Positions 40,368 to 48,693 are shown, counted from the stretch's first letter. The stretch: 64,000 nt of DNA from Streptomyces sp. LUP47B (GCF_001746295.1 NZ_MJAH01000004.1:277995-341994); one strand, 5' to 3'. Translations and numbers: made by a program. Notes: generated from the sequence alone by a model not told the origin.

Positions 40368-41498
40368 CTAAAGCGGCAGTACCTGACCCGCCGCCTGAAC
40401 AACAACAGGCTCAGCAGCCGCAGGCGCGGGCACCGCGGGCAACGGCTCGGAAACCTCCCGCTGAGCCGGAATCGACACCGGCCGCAACTGCCTGAGCCCC
40501 GACACCACCGTGTAGTCCTGCCCCAGGAACGGCGGCTCGATCACCCCGGTGTCCTCACCGAGCGCCAACTGCACAGCGGCCCAAGGCACGTTGACCCCGC
40601 ACAGCGAGAGCTGGTGCAGCCCGCCCGCGGGCCGCGTGTTGACGTCCATGAGCACGGGCCGGTCACCGAACATCCGGAACTGGATGTTGGACAGGTAGTG
40701 CAGCCCGAACCCCTCGGCGACCAGCCGTGCCGGCTCCAGCCACTGCTCGTCCTGCGTGAACCCGCGCCGCCGCCCGTTCTTCGTGCGGCCGATCGCCAGC
40801 CGCACCCGGTTGTCGGGACCGGTGAGCGTGTCCACCGACACCTCCGGCTGCTCGAGACGCGGCATGACCAGCCAGTCCACCCGCTCCTCGGCCTCCTTCA
40901 GCGCCTCCACGACCATGTCGAGCGACACGTAGGGGCCCGGGAAGCCGTTGAGCTGCGCGAGCGAGAAGGGTGCGCGTGTGATGATCCGGAAGCCGACCCC
41001 GCCCGCGCCGGACGCGGGCTTGAAGCAGGCCTTGTGACCGCCGGCCTCCAGTTCCTCCACGGCCGCGACCAGCTCGTCCGCGGTCCGCACCCGCCACCAC
41101 GGCGGCACCGGAACGCCGACCGCCTGGACCGCCTCGTAGGCGACGACCTTGTCATGGAAGACGGCGACGGCCTCCGGCGGCGGTGCGAGCAGCGCCGTAC
41201 CGATCGCGGCGAAGTCGGCACGATGGGCGACGATCGCCGCCTGGTGCAGGCGGGGCACGAACACGTCGATGCCGCGCCGCTGGCACTGGTCGAGGGCGAA
41301 CTCGACATAGCCGGCCGGGGACAGTCCCTCCGGCTCCAGCTCGGCGGTGTCCGCGGCGGCCAGCACGGGCGAGTCGGCGTCTCCGTGCGTCGCATGGATC
41401 TCGACGGCTCTGGCGCTGGGATTTCGCCGCAACTGATCCATGAAGAACACGTTCTCCGCGTACGTGCGGTTGAGCCAGACGCGTACGCGAGAGAGCAT
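40368..41498 (-). CDS. ATP-grasp domain protein
   Basis: 376-residue ATP-dependent carboxylate ligase-like protein. The layout is a pre-ATP-grasp domain (about 1-115), then the ATP-grasp domain: VFHDKVVAYEAVQAVGVPVP, the nucleotide-binding loop KACFKPASGAGGVGFRII, and the metal-binding PVLMDVNTRPAGGLHQLSLC. The last 40 residues are a Pro/Ala/Val-rich tail. Enzymes of this fold join an amine or thiol to an acyl-phosphate; related carbamoyl-phosphate-synthetase-like proteins serve amino acid or peptide ligation. The substrate is unknown. It is divergent from a metallophosphoesterase-phosphopantetheinyl transferase operon. Confidence 0.82.
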   Translation of the reverse strand: MLSRVRVWLNRTYAENVFFMDQLRRNPSARAVEIHATHGDADSPVLAAADTAELEPEGLSPAGYVEFALDQCQRRGIDVFVPRLHQAAIVAHRADFAAIGTALLAPPPEAVAVFHDKVVAYEAVQAVGVPVPPWWRVRTADELVAAVEELEAGGHKACFKPASGAGGVGFRIITRAPFSLAQLNGFPGPYVSLDMVVEALKEAEERVDWLVMPRLEQPEVSVDTLTGPDNRVRLAIGRTKNGRRRGFTQDEQWLEPARLVAEGFGLHYLSNIQFRMFGDRPVLMDVNTRPAGGLHQLSLCGVNVPWAAVQLALGEDTGVIEPPFLGQDYTVVSGLRQLRPVSIPAQREVSEPLPAVPAPAAAEPVVVQAAGQVLPL

Positions 41499-41649
41499 GC
41501 AGGCCGCCTTTCGGGTTTGCGGGCAGGGCGAAGCAGGCCCGTGCCCGGGCAGGGTGGTTGGAGGGTCACCAAACAGCCCCTTGCGAAGGGGAAGTTTTCA
41601 GAGCGGTGGTGGTGGGGCGATCATACGGCTTTCCGGAGGGCACGCGTGC

Positions 41650-41661
41650 AACACCCGTGTT
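41650..41661. promoter_or_regulatory. Small inverted repeat in the divergent region
   Basis: AACACCCGTGTT (5-bp arms, CC centre) followed by a near-palindromic CGGAATTTCCG at 41663-41673, in the 265-bp region between the ATP-grasp gene and the metallophosphoesterase gene. The surroundings are AT-rich for this genome, as in promoter regions. Confidence 0.35.
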
Positions 41662-41763
41662 ACGGAATTTCCGATCATGAAACTCCGCCGCCCGGGCCAC
41701 TCTTGTACCAGGAAAACAAATGTGATCTCGTGGTCCCACCCGCGTGCTCGGAGGGGGCGAGAG

Positions 41764-42624
41764 GTGACGTCTACGGCCGGTGGTGCGGCCCAGCTGCTGG
41801 CCATCAGTGACCTGCACATCGGATATCCCGAGAACCGCTCCCTCGTCGAGCGGATGCGCCCCGACACCGACGACGACTGGCTCCTGGTGGCCGGTGACGT
41901 GGCCGAGACCGTCGCCGACGTCCGCTGGGCCCTGCAGACCCTCGCCGGCCGTTTCCGTCAGGTCGTCTGGGCCCCCGGCAACCACGAACTGTGGACCCAT
42001 CCGAAGGACACCGTCACCCTGCGCGGGGTCGCCCGCTACGAGCACCTCGTCCAGATGTGCCGGGAACTCGGCGTCCTCACCCCCGAGGACCCCTATCCCG
42101 TCTGGGACGGCCCCCGCGGTCCCGTCGCCGTCGCCCCGCTGTTCCTGCTGTACGACTACACCTTCCTGCCGCCCGGCTGCACCACCAAGGAGCAGGGCCT
42201 CGAGTACGCGCACGGCACCGGCATCGTCTGCAACGACGAGTTCCTGCTGCACCCCGACCCCTACCCGTCCCGCGAGGCCTGGTGCCGGGCCCGGGTCGCC
42301 GAGACCGAGCGCAGACTCGCCGCGCTCCCCGACGACCTGCCCACGGTCCTGATCAATCACTACCCGCTGGACCGGCACCCGACGGACGTCCTGTGGTACC
42401 CCGAGTTCGCGATGTGGTGCGGCACCACGCTGACCGCCGACTGGCACCGCAGGTTCCGCGTCGAGACCATGGTCTACGGCCATCTGCACATCCCGCGGAC
42501 CACCTGGCACGAGGGCGTCCGCTTCGAGGAGGTGTCGGTGGGCTACCCGCGGGAGTGGCGCAAGCGGCCGGAGCCGCCCGGACGGCTGCGCCGGATCGTG
42601 CCCAGGGAGGTCGGCGCACTGTGA
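41764..42624 (+). CDS. Calcineurin-like metallophosphoesterase
   Basis: 286-residue cytosolic protein with a complete set of metallophosphoesterase motifs: ISDLHIGYPEN (DxH), VAGDVAET (GDxxE), APGNHELW (GNHE), LINHYPLDRHP and VYGHLHIPRTT (GHLH). The GTG at 41764 follows GGAGGGGG. Its stop codon overlaps the start of a phosphopantetheinyl transferase gene (GTGA). The coupling raises the idea that it removes phosphopantetheine or acts on a nucleotide by-product such as 3',5'-ADP, but that is inference. The frame stays open upstream; no better start is seen there. Confidence 0.9.
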   Translation: MTSTAGGAAQLLAISDLHIGYPENRSLVERMRPDTDDDWLLVAGDVAETVADVRWALQTLAGRFRQVVWAPGNHELWTHPKDTVTLRGVARYEHLVQMCRELGVLTPEDPYPVWDGPRGPVAVAPLFLLYDYTFLPPGCTTKEQGLEYAHGTGIVCNDEFLLHPDPYPSREAWCRARVAETERRLAALPDDLPTVLINHYPLDRHPTDVLWYPEFAMWCGTTLTADWHRRFRVETMVYGHLHIPRTTWHEGVRFEEVSVGYPREWRKRPEPPGRLRRIVPREVGAL

Positions 42625-43301
42625 TCGAGGAACTCCTGCCGGACTCGGTGGTGGCCGTCGAGGTCCACGGTCACGACGAGCCGGCGAACATCACGCTGTA
42701 CCCCGAGGAAGCCGCGCTCGTCGCCTCGGCGGTCCCCAAACGCCGACGTGAGTTCACCGTCGTGCGGGCCTGCGCCCGCCGGGCCATGGAGAAGCTCGGG
42801 GTGCCGCCGCAGCCGGTCCTGCCCGGGGAACGCGGCGCCCCGCGGTGGCCGGCGGGCCTCACCGGCAGCATGACCCACTGCGACGGCTACTGCGCCGCCG
42901 CCCTGGTCCGCACCGCCGACCTGGCCTCCCTCGGCATCGACGCCGAACCCCACGGACCGCTCCCGGAAGGCGTGCTGGAGAGTGTCTCCCTGCCGGGGGA
43001 ACGGGTCAGGCTGCGGGAACTCGCCGTGACGTACCCCGCGGTCCACTGGGACCGGTTGCTGTTCAGCGCCAAGGAGTCCGTCTACAAGGCGTGGTTCCCG
43101 CTCACCGGCAAGTGGCTGGACTTCGCCGAGGCCGACATAGAGATCCTCGTCGACCCCGCACGGCCCTCCGGAGGCGCTCTGCGCGCCGAACTCCTCGTCC
43201 CCGGCCCGCTGGTGGGCGGCGAGCGCCGCGGTGTCCTCGAGGGCCGCTGGATGGTCCAGGGCGGCCTGGTCGCCACATCGATGACCGTGCCGCACGCCTG
43301 A
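42621..43301 (+). CDS. 4'-phosphopantetheinyl transferase (EntD/Sfp type)
   Basis: 226-residue enzyme that transfers phosphopantetheine from CoA onto carrier proteins of fatty acid, polyketide or non-ribosomal peptide synthases. Visible motifs are GSMTHCDGYCAAAL, the Mg-binding LGIDAEPH near residue 105, and FSAKESVYKAWFPLTGKWLDF near 150, which match the EntD/Sfp-like subgroup. GTG start overlapping the preceding stop by 4 bp. No biosynthetic megasynthase is in the window, so it probably serves carrier proteins encoded elsewhere. Confidence 0.94.
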   Translation: MIEELLPDSVVAVEVHGHDEPANITLYPEEAALVASAVPKRRREFTVVRACARRAMEKLGVPPQPVLPGERGAPRWPAGLTGSMTHCDGYCAAALVRTADLASLGIDAEPHGPLPEGVLESVSLPGERVRLRELAVTYPAVHWDRLLFSAKESVYKAWFPLTGKWLDFAEADIEILVDPARPSGGALRAELLVPGPLVGGERRGVLEGRWMVQGGLVATSMTVPHA

Positions 43302-43323
43302 GCGCGCGGCGCGGGTCGAATGT

Positions 43324-43563
43324 CTAGGACTCCGGTGGACACCAGCTCTGCAGCAGCCTGAAGAACGCCTCCTCGTTGCCCGCGAGGCCCGCGTCCGCCA
43401 GGGCCTGTTCGGCCTCGGCGAGGACCGCCGGCGGGACGACCGGTGGTCGGGCGGTGTCGGGTGGGCCGGCCGCGGTGTCGAAGGCGGCTCGGACCGTGTG
43501 CAACAGCCGCAGATAGGCCTGGACGGCGGTGCGCTCACGGTCGGTCAGTACGGCGGTGGGCAT
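43324..43563 (-). CDS. Small unknown protein, 79 aa
   Basis: The ATG at 43563 has GGGGAGAG six bases upstream. The protein begins MPTAVLTDRERTAVQAYLRL and ends EEAFFRLLQSWCPPES. It is mostly helical with a Pro-rich hinge (GPPDTARPPVVPPAVL) between two predicted helices. I recognise no family. The codon pattern and ribosome site support a real gene. It is convergent with the phosphopantetheinyl transferase gene, 22 bp away. Confidence 0.65.
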   Translation of the reverse strand: MPTAVLTDRERTAVQAYLRLLHTVRAAFDTAAGPPDTARPPVVPPAVLAEAEQALADAGLAGNEEAFFRLLQSWCPPES

Positions 43564-43805
43564 CGGCGGCTCTCCCCAAGTCGGCGTCGGTCGCACCCCC
43601 GGCCGGGGCGCGTCGGTTCGCAGCCCGTACGGGCGTGCATCTCCAGCTTGCCGTCCACCACTGACAATCCGGCTTGCGCGCCCCTGCGTTCGCCCGCTTA
43701 GCGGAGGCGAAACCTCCCCGAAACCACTGGTGGGAAAGCAGTCCTACGCTGGGAGGGAGGGCTTTCGGCCGCCTTGATCCGCGGCCGGGTGAACGGGAGG
43801 CGAGC

Positions 43806-44828
43806 ATGGTCGACGACCCGCGCCGGCGCCCGGTGCGCGCCGTCCGGCTGCGCTCGGTGGGCGAGGCGGAACTGGAGTTGCAGTACCGCGTGGTGCACGG
43901 TTACCGCCGTGCCTTCCGCATGGCGGGCACGGGCCCGCCGCTCGTCCTCATCCACGGCATCGGTGACTCCTCGGCGACCTGGGCCGAGCTGATTCCCGAC
44001 CTCGCCCGCACCCACACCGTCATCGCCCCCGACCTGCTCGGTCACGGCGACTCCGACAAGCCGCGGGCCGACTACTCGGTGGCCGCGTACGCCAACGGCG
44101 TCCGTGATCTGCTCACCACCCTGAACATCGAGTCGGCCACCCTGGTCGGGCACTCACTGGGCGGGGGAGTGGCCATGCAGTTCGCCTACCAGTTCCCCGA
44201 GCGCACCGAGCGGCTCATCCTGGTCAGCGCCGGCGGTGTGGGCCGCGAGGTCAACCCCGTGCTGCGGCTGGTCTCCCTGCCCGGCGCCCACCTCATGCTG
44301 TCCTCGCTGCGGCTGCCCGGCATGCGGCTCCAAGTGGGCCTCGGCATCCGCCTGATGAAGCTCCTGGACACCGACCTCGGCCAGGACGCCCCGGATCTGC
44401 TCAACCTCGTCGACGCGCTCCCGGACGAGACCTCCCGCAACGCCTTCATCCGCACCCTGCGCGCGGTCGTCGACTGGCGTGGCCAGGTCGTCACCATGCT
44501 CGACCGCTGTTACCTCACCGAGGGCATGCCGACCATGCTGCTGTGGGGCGACCGGGACAGCGTGGTACCCGTCCGGCACGCCTTCGGGGCGCACGAGGCG
44601 ATGCCGGGCAGCCGCCTGGAGATCTTCGAGGGCGCCGGTCACTTCCCGTTCCACAGTGATCCCACGCGGTTCGTCTCGCTGGTCGAGGAGTTCACGGCGA
44701 CCACGGCTCCGGCGGACTGGAGCCGTGACCACTGGAGGCAACTGCTCCGGGACGGCGGCCCCGGCACCTCGCGGGCACGGCGCGGGGAGCGTGATCTGAG
44801 GGAGGCGAGCGAACGCAGCGCGACGTGA
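43806..44828 (+). CDS. Alpha/beta hydrolase
   Basis: 340-residue alpha/beta-hydrolase-fold enzyme. The oxyanion region is LVLIHGIGDSSATW, the nucleophile Ser in LVGHSLGGGVAMQFA, the acidic residue in LLWGDRDSVVPV and the catalytic His in GAGHFPFHSDP. A charged tail of about 40 residues rich in Arg/Glu follows the fold. Possible roles include esterase, lipase or C-C hydrolase; the substrate is not evident. The ATG follows GGGAGG by five bases, and the frame stays open upstream to 43674. Confidence 0.92.
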   Translation: MVDDPRRRPVRAVRLRSVGEAELELQYRVVHGYRRAFRMAGTGPPLVLIHGIGDSSATWAELIPDLARTHTVIAPDLLGHGDSDKPRADYSVAAYANGVRDLLTTLNIESATLVGHSLGGGVAMQFAYQFPERTERLILVSAGGVGREVNPVLRLVSLPGAHLMLSSLRLPGMRLQVGLGIRLMKLLDTDLGQDAPDLLNLVDALPDETSRNAFIRTLRAVVDWRGQVVTMLDRCYLTEGMPTMLLWGDRDSVVPVRHAFGAHEAMPGSRLEIFEGAGHFPFHSDPTRFVSLVEEFTATTAPADWSRDHWRQLLRDGGPGTSRARRGERDLREASERSAT

Positions 44829-44842
44829 CGTCGGGGCGGGGC

Positions 44843-45391
44843 TCAGCCCTGTGGGCCCAGATAGCCCAGCGACGCCTCGATCCGTCCCGCCAGACGGTCC
44901 CGCTGCACCGGCCCTCGCAGCGACGAACCGGCCAGCCAGGTCCGGCACTTGCTGGCCAGTAACAGGCCGAAGCTCTCCGCCTCCCCCTCGTCGTCGAGCT
45001 CGAAGCGGCTACGGGCGGCCACCTTGCGGACCGTGGCCTGGAGATCGGCGTCGTCGCTGAGGAGGCGGGCGGCGACCGCGGCGCCCTCGACGTGGTGGGA
45101 GCAGTGGCCGGCGTTCATGTGCCACAGCTCGTGGCCGAGGATCACCAACTGGTGGTCCGGGGCGGTGCGTTCCTCGATCACCACGAGATCCTGGTCGGCC
45201 ATGTCGAGCCACAGCCCGCTGGCCGTGCCGGGCGGGAAGGGCGCCGTACGGAAGTGGACCGGGCGGCCCCGGCGTCTGCTCATCGCGTCGCACAGGGCGC
45301 CGTAGAGGTCCTCGGGCCGTGCCGGGGCGTCGAGTTCCAGCTCCGCCACCAACTCGCCGCTCAGACGGCGCATGTGCTTACCGATGCCCAC
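44843..45391 (-). CDS. ImmA/IrrE-like metallopeptidase-fold protein
   Basis: 182-residue protein with the zinc motif LGHELWHMNAGHCSHH (HExxH) near residue 90 in a small alpha-beta fold, as in ImmA/IrrE proteins that cleave or control XRE-type repressors. It starts at a GTG with GGGAG six bases upstream. The gene for an XRE-type regulator ends 14 bp before it, so the two form one operon and probably a regulator-protease pair. The C-terminal half is a variable helical domain. The cleavage role is taken from the family, not proven here. Confidence 0.82.
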   Translation of the reverse strand: MGIGKHMRRLSGELVAELELDAPARPEDLYGALCDAMSRRRGRPVHFRTAPFPPGTASGLWLDMADQDLVVIEERTAPDHQLVILGHELWHMNAGHCSHHVEGAAVAARLLSDDADLQATVRKVAARSRFELDDEGEAESFGLLLASKCRTWLAGSSLRGPVQRDRLAGRIEASLGYLGPQG

Positions 45392-45405
45392 AGTTGTCTC
45401 CCGGA

Positions 45406-46062
45406 TCAGGACTCGGGCCGCTTGACGCTCTCCAGGAGCATGTCCAGCCACTCGGCGACCTTGTCACGGTGCTGGTCGGTGGGCAGCTGCGCGGCCCGCC
45501 AGGCGATCCCGCGGACGCCGTGGTCCTGGAGCAGCCGCTCCAACGGGTCGCGGGCGGCCGCGGCGGCCTCCCGCTCCCGGTCGGCGAGCTTGTGCAGGAG
45601 CTCCTGCTCGGTGTGCTGGAGCGCACCCGCGAGCGCCTCGGGGTCCTCGGCCGTCAAAAACCCGGCGTGCACCCGGAAGAACCGCTGGATGGCGTCGCAG
45701 TGCTCCATGGTGGGGCGCCGGTCGCCGTTGATCAGGGCACCCGCCTGCTGCCGGGACATGCCCGCGCCGTCGGCGATCTCCTGCTGGGTGTACTTGCGCC
45801 CGTTGGGCTTGAGCCGGGTGCGCCGCAACAGGTCGAGCCGCTGCAGGAACCGCGCCTGGACGTCCGGTTCACCCGCCGGGCGCCCGCTCAGCAGGGCCTT
45901 GACCACGGGCTCGGGGACACCGGAGGCGACCGACAGCCGACCGGTGTCGAAGACCTGCGCATGCGGCACGCCGAGCCGGTCGGAGAGTGCGGTGACGCGG
46001 GCGACGACGGCCGTCAGCACGACCGTTGCCGCGTCGTCCGGGCTCTCGAAGCCATCCGACAC
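45406..46062 (-). CDS. XRE-type helix-turn-helix regulator
   Basis: 218-residue protein. The helix-turn-helix is in residues about 98-145: KYTQQEIADGAGMSRQQAGA then INGDRRPTMEHCDAIQRFF, preceded by an N-terminal helical region with a further degenerate HTH-like stretch (LSVASGVPEPVVKALLSGRP). Charged helices follow, possibly a coiled coil for dimerisation (TEQELLHKLADREREAAAAA). The GTG at 46062 is preferred because GGAG lies eight bases upstream; a GTG at 46098 lacks one. Co-transcribed with the ImmA-like gene and divergent from an MmyB-type ligand-binding protein. Confidence 0.85.
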   Translation of the reverse strand: MSDGFESPDDAATVVLTAVVARVTALSDRLGVPHAQVFDTGRLSVASGVPEPVVKALLSGRPAGEPDVQARFLQRLDLLRRTRLKPNGRKYTQQEIADGAGMSRQQAGALINGDRRPTMEHCDAIQRFFRVHAGFLTAEDPEALAGALQHTEQELLHKLADREREAAAAARDPLERLLQDHGVRGIAWRAAQLPTDQHRDKVAEWLDMLLESVKRPES

Positions 46063-46158
46063 CGACAGATCTCCTACGTCTCTCACCCGACTGGTCACAG
46101 GCGGTCGCCGTGAACTTCCCGGAGAGTAGCCCGTTGTTCGAACTCACATCCAGGTGTC

Positions 46159-46172
46159 GCCACAACTGTGGC
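46159..46172. promoter_or_regulatory. Palindrome between XRE and MmyB-like genes
   Basis: GCCACA-AC-TGTGGC is a perfect inverted repeat in the middle of the 224-bp divergent region. A likely operator for the XRE regulator. Confidence 0.5.
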
Positions 46173-46210
46173 CAATTTCAGCCGTCAACCGCTACGGAAT
46201 GCCACGATAG

Positions 46211-46240
46211 TTGACACGGCTCGCTCCGGGGAAGCAGGAT
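46211..46240 (+). promoter_or_regulatory. Promoter of the MmyB-like gene
   Basis: TTGACA (46211-46216), 18-bp spacer and CAGGAT (46235-46240), leaving a leader of about 40 bases before the ATG. Confidence 0.55.
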
Positions 46241-46286
46241 CAAGGCGCCGCGTGAAGGCCGCATAGGCAAGAGGGGTGACCTCCCG

Positions 46287-46937
46287 ATGGCATATCAGGC
46301 AGGTGGGCAGCGGTCGGAACTGCGGCCCGTCCCCGAGGGGCTCGAAGCCCAGGCGTATCTTCAGGACTACGCCACGCTCCTGGAAGCCGTCCCCTTCCCG
46401 TCCGTCGTCCTCGACCACCGCTGGGACGTCGTCCTCGCCAACGCCGCTTTCGCGTCACTTTTCCGTGCCGTGGGTCCGCATCCGACGGCCATGCCGGGCG
46501 ACAACTTCCTCCGGTTCGTCCTCTTTCACCCGGACGCGAGCAGTGTCCTCGGCGAGCACGAGTCGCGCTGGTGTCTGCCGATGCTCGCGCACTTCGCGGC
46601 CGCGGTGGAGCGGCACGGCCACGACCACGGCATCCAGGCGATCCGCCGGGACATCGCCCAGGACCCGATCATGGACGCCGCCTACCGGCACGGACTGCCG
46701 CACTGGATCCGCGCCGTCGGCGAGCGGGCCGTGGAGCACGACGGCTCCGTACGCCCGCTGGTGCACCCCGACCCGCGCTGGGGCGCCACGGACTGCCGGA
46801 TCGTCGACGAGACCCCGCGCACCCTGCGCGACCTGGGCTACACCCGGCTGACCCTGGTGCTCCGCACGGCTCCCACCCGGCGTCGCCCGCGTCGCGCGGC
46901 GACTCACCTCACGGTGGTCCCCACCCCCCAGGTCTGA
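46287..46937 (+). CDS. Stand-alone MmyB-type ligand-binding domain protein
   Basis: 216-residue protein. Residues about 25-195 match the PAS-like ligand-binding domain of MmyB regulators: PFPSVVLDHRWDVVLANAAF, ASLFRAV, GDNFLRFVLFHPD, and the C-terminal HPDPRWGATDCRIVDE. In typical MmyB proteins this domain follows an XRE helix-turn-helix; here no DNA-binding part is present. It could therefore be a ligand sensor working with the XRE protein encoded divergently, which is inference. ATG with GAGGGG ten bases upstream. Confidence 0.8.
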   Translation: MAYQAGGQRSELRPVPEGLEAQAYLQDYATLLEAVPFPSVVLDHRWDVVLANAAFASLFRAVGPHPTAMPGDNFLRFVLFHPDASSVLGEHESRWCLPMLAHFAAAVERHGHDHGIQAIRRDIAQDPIMDAAYRHGLPHWIRAVGERAVEHDGSVRPLVHPDPRWGATDCRIVDETPRTLRDLGYTRLTLVLRTAPTRRRPRRAATHLTVVPTPQV

Positions 46938-46992
46938 CGGGCACCGTCGGCGTTCAGGTCGTCGACGGCGCCTCGTCAGTAGATGTCGGGCC

Positions 46993-47016
46993 CCGTGGAG
47001 CACGGGTGTTCCACGG
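46993..47016. terminator. Weak hairpin between convergent genes
   Basis: CCGTGGA (46993-46999) pairs with TCCACGG (47010-47016), loop 10, in the 95-bp gap between the MmyB-like and cache-domain genes. Confidence 0.4.
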
Positions 47017-47032
47017 TGCCGCCCCTCGCGGC

Positions 47033-47791
47033 TCACTCCGCCACCACGAGCACCAAAGGCACCCCTTCGCACGGCACCAGCCGCACCCCGTCGGCCCGCC
47101 CGGGCCTCCCTGTCGCCAACGCCCCCGCGAAGTCCGGGCCCTTGTCGAGGGAACCGACCAGCCGGCGCGGGTCGGTGGAGGCGGCGACCCGGCCGCGGGC
47201 GTTCACCAGACGGGCGGGGCGCGGGAGTTGGTGCAGCATCGGCATCACGGCCGCCTCGAAGTGCCGTAGGTACACATCGGCCGCGGCCACCCCGGCGAAC
47301 CGGCCCGCCACCTCGACCGGCGCCGACAGCGTCAGGCTGTACTCGTCGGAGCAGAGGTAGTCGACATACGGCCCGGCCACCGCCCGCTCCCCGGTGTCAC
47401 GGGGGAGCGCGAACCAGTCCCAGTGGGTGTAGTCGGCGTACGCCGAGTGCTCGGGGTCCAGGTCGAGCAGCAGCGGCCGTACGTCACCCTCCGAGCCGGT
47501 CTGCCACCACTCCAGCCACGCGGGTACGTCCGTCAGCAGTCCCGGGGCGGCGACGAAGCCCACCCCGGACACCAACTCGTGCCGGGCGAGCCGTAGATGA
47601 AGACCCGGGCGCAGGGTGGCGAGGTCCACGGTGGCGGGGCGGCGGCCCTCGGCGGTCACCCGTTCCAGCAGGGCCGTGGTGTCCGCGCGGGTCGCGGCCA
47701 CGGCGTCGAAGACCGTCTCCACGGCCGAGCGGACCCGCGCCGCGACCGACTCCTCCGGTGCCTTGTCGAGCATTGCCGTCGCGAGGCCCAT
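47033..47791 (-). CDS. Cache-domain protein without membrane segment
   Basis: 252-residue protein with the features of a PDC/dCache sensor fold: an N-terminal long helix (residues 5-50), then ELVSGVGFVAAPGLL, EHSAYADYTHWDWFALPRD, and GPYVDYLCSDEYSLTLSAPV with GRFAGVAAADVYL, and a final sheet with RGRVAASTDPRRL. Cache domains usually sit outside the membrane in receptors, but here no signal peptide or membrane helix is seen, so it appears cytosolic. It is encoded 40 bp after a FadR-type regulator, in the same direction. I suggest it senses a small amine or acid linked to the adjacent transporter. ATG with GGAGGG. Confidence 0.7.
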   Translation of the reverse strand: MGLATAMLDKAPEESVAARVRSAVETVFDAVAATRADTTALLERVTAEGRRPATVDLATLRPGLHLRLARHELVSGVGFVAAPGLLTDVPAWLEWWQTGSEGDVRPLLLDLDPEHSAYADYTHWDWFALPRDTGERAVAGPYVDYLCSDEYSLTLSAPVEVAGRFAGVAAADVYLRHFEAAVMPMLHQLPRPARLVNARGRVAASTDPRRLVGSLDKGPDFAGALATGRPGRADGVRLVPCEGVPLVLVVAE

Positions 47792-47831
47792 GGCTGCCCT
47801 CCAGCGGACGGGGACCGTTCGAGCGAGGCGG

Positions 47832-48581
47832 CTACAGCGACAGACGCAGGGCGATCAGCCGTGCCGTGGACTCCCGCACGCATCGCTCGACCAGTTCCCT
47901 GGCCGATTCGTGGGCCCCATCCTGCACGGCGGAGATGACGAAACGGAGTCGCTCGGACACCTCTTCACGATATTCGCCGTCCCCGAGCACAAGACACAAC
48001 AGTGCCCCGACCTCCGTCTGCAGGGCGACCTGCTCCCGGGTCAGCCGCGCCGACTGCGCGGCCGCGGCCAGCTCCACATGGAAGCGGCCGTAGAGGCGAC
48101 TGCACCCGGCCGCGTCCTGAGCCTGCGTCAACTCCCCGGCCGTCCGCCGTAGTTGTACGAGGTCCTCGGGCTCCGTGCGCTCGGCCGCGAGCCTCGCCGC
48201 CGTACCGGACAGGGCGGCCCAGTGGTCGCCGAGGTCACGCAGTTCCTCGGTGCTCCAGCCGCGCAGACGGACCTTGAGCCGCTCCTCGCCCGGGGCTTCG
48301 GGCAGCGAGACGAAGGAGCCGCCGCCGCGGCCCCGGCGGGTGGTGACGAGCCCCTGCTGGCGCAGCGCCATGAGCGCCTCCCGCAGGGTCACCGTGGACA
48401 CGCCGAGCTGACCGGCCAGTTCGCTCTCGCCCGGCAGCTGCTCACCGTCGCCGAGCAGCCCGAGCTCGATGGCGTCGCCGATCCGGCGCACGACCGCGTC
48501 CACCCGCGCCCTGCTGTCGACCGGGGCGAAGACGGCTCTGCGGGCGCCGCCGTCGATGCGCTGCTGGTTCACGGCCACCAC
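47832..48581 (-). CDS. GntR/FadR-family regulator (FCD domain)
   Basis: 249-residue regulator. The winged helix (about 30-95) reads LPGESELAGQLGVSTVTLRE then ALRQQGLVTTRRGRGGGSFV. The helical FCD effector domain (about 105-245) has the metal-ligand pattern expected of this family. Several GTG codons cluster at the start; the one at 48572 has AAGG at a better distance than 48581. It probably represses the divergent polyamine-type ABC operon and its own gene through palindromes in the 112-bp gap. Confidence 0.92.
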   Translation of the reverse strand: MVAVNQQRIDGGARRAVFAPVDSRARVDAVVRRIGDAIELGLLGDGEQLPGESELAGQLGVSTVTLREALMALRQQGLVTTRRGRGGGSFVSLPEAPGEERLKVRLRGWSTEELRDLGDHWAALSGTAARLAAERTEPEDLVQLRRTAGELTQAQDAAGCSRLYGRFHVELAAAAQSARLTREQVALQTEVGALLCLVLGDGEYREEVSERLRFVISAVQDGAHESARELVERCVRESTARLIALRLSL

Positions 48582-48607
48582 CTTGCACGTTGACTCAAAC
48601 TTTACCC

Positions 48608-48620
48608 CAAGGGGCCCTTG
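48608..48620. promoter_or_regulatory. Palindrome overlapping the -35 of the ABC operon
   Basis: CAAGGG-G-CCCTTG is a perfect 6-bp-arm palindrome that overlaps the -35 element of the divergent operon. A second repeat, ATGA-CT-TCAT (48632-48641), overlaps the spacer end. Both are candidate sites for the FadR-type regulator. Confidence 0.5.
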
Positions 48621-48646
48621 AGATTGGAACTATGACTTCATATGTT
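48618..48646 (+). promoter_or_regulatory. Promoter of the polyamine-type ABC operon
   Basis: TTGAGA (48618-48623), 17-bp spacer and TATGTT (48641-48646), 48 bp before the ATPase start codon. A good match to the housekeeping consensus in an AT-rich spot. Confidence 0.65.
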
Positions 48647-48693
48647 TCCGGTCTATCGGTCAACTCTCGAGCGAGCCAGAAAGGTTCCCGCCC

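Noticed and set aside
38416..40371. Open frame of 651 codons opposite the chitinase gene
   Set aside because: Antisense of a well-supported GH18 enzyme with biased composition.
40368..43301. A complete natural-product gene cluster
   Set aside because: A phosphopantetheinyl transferase and ATP-grasp protein are present, but there is no carrier protein, polyketide synthase, peptide synthetase or precursor peptide nearby.
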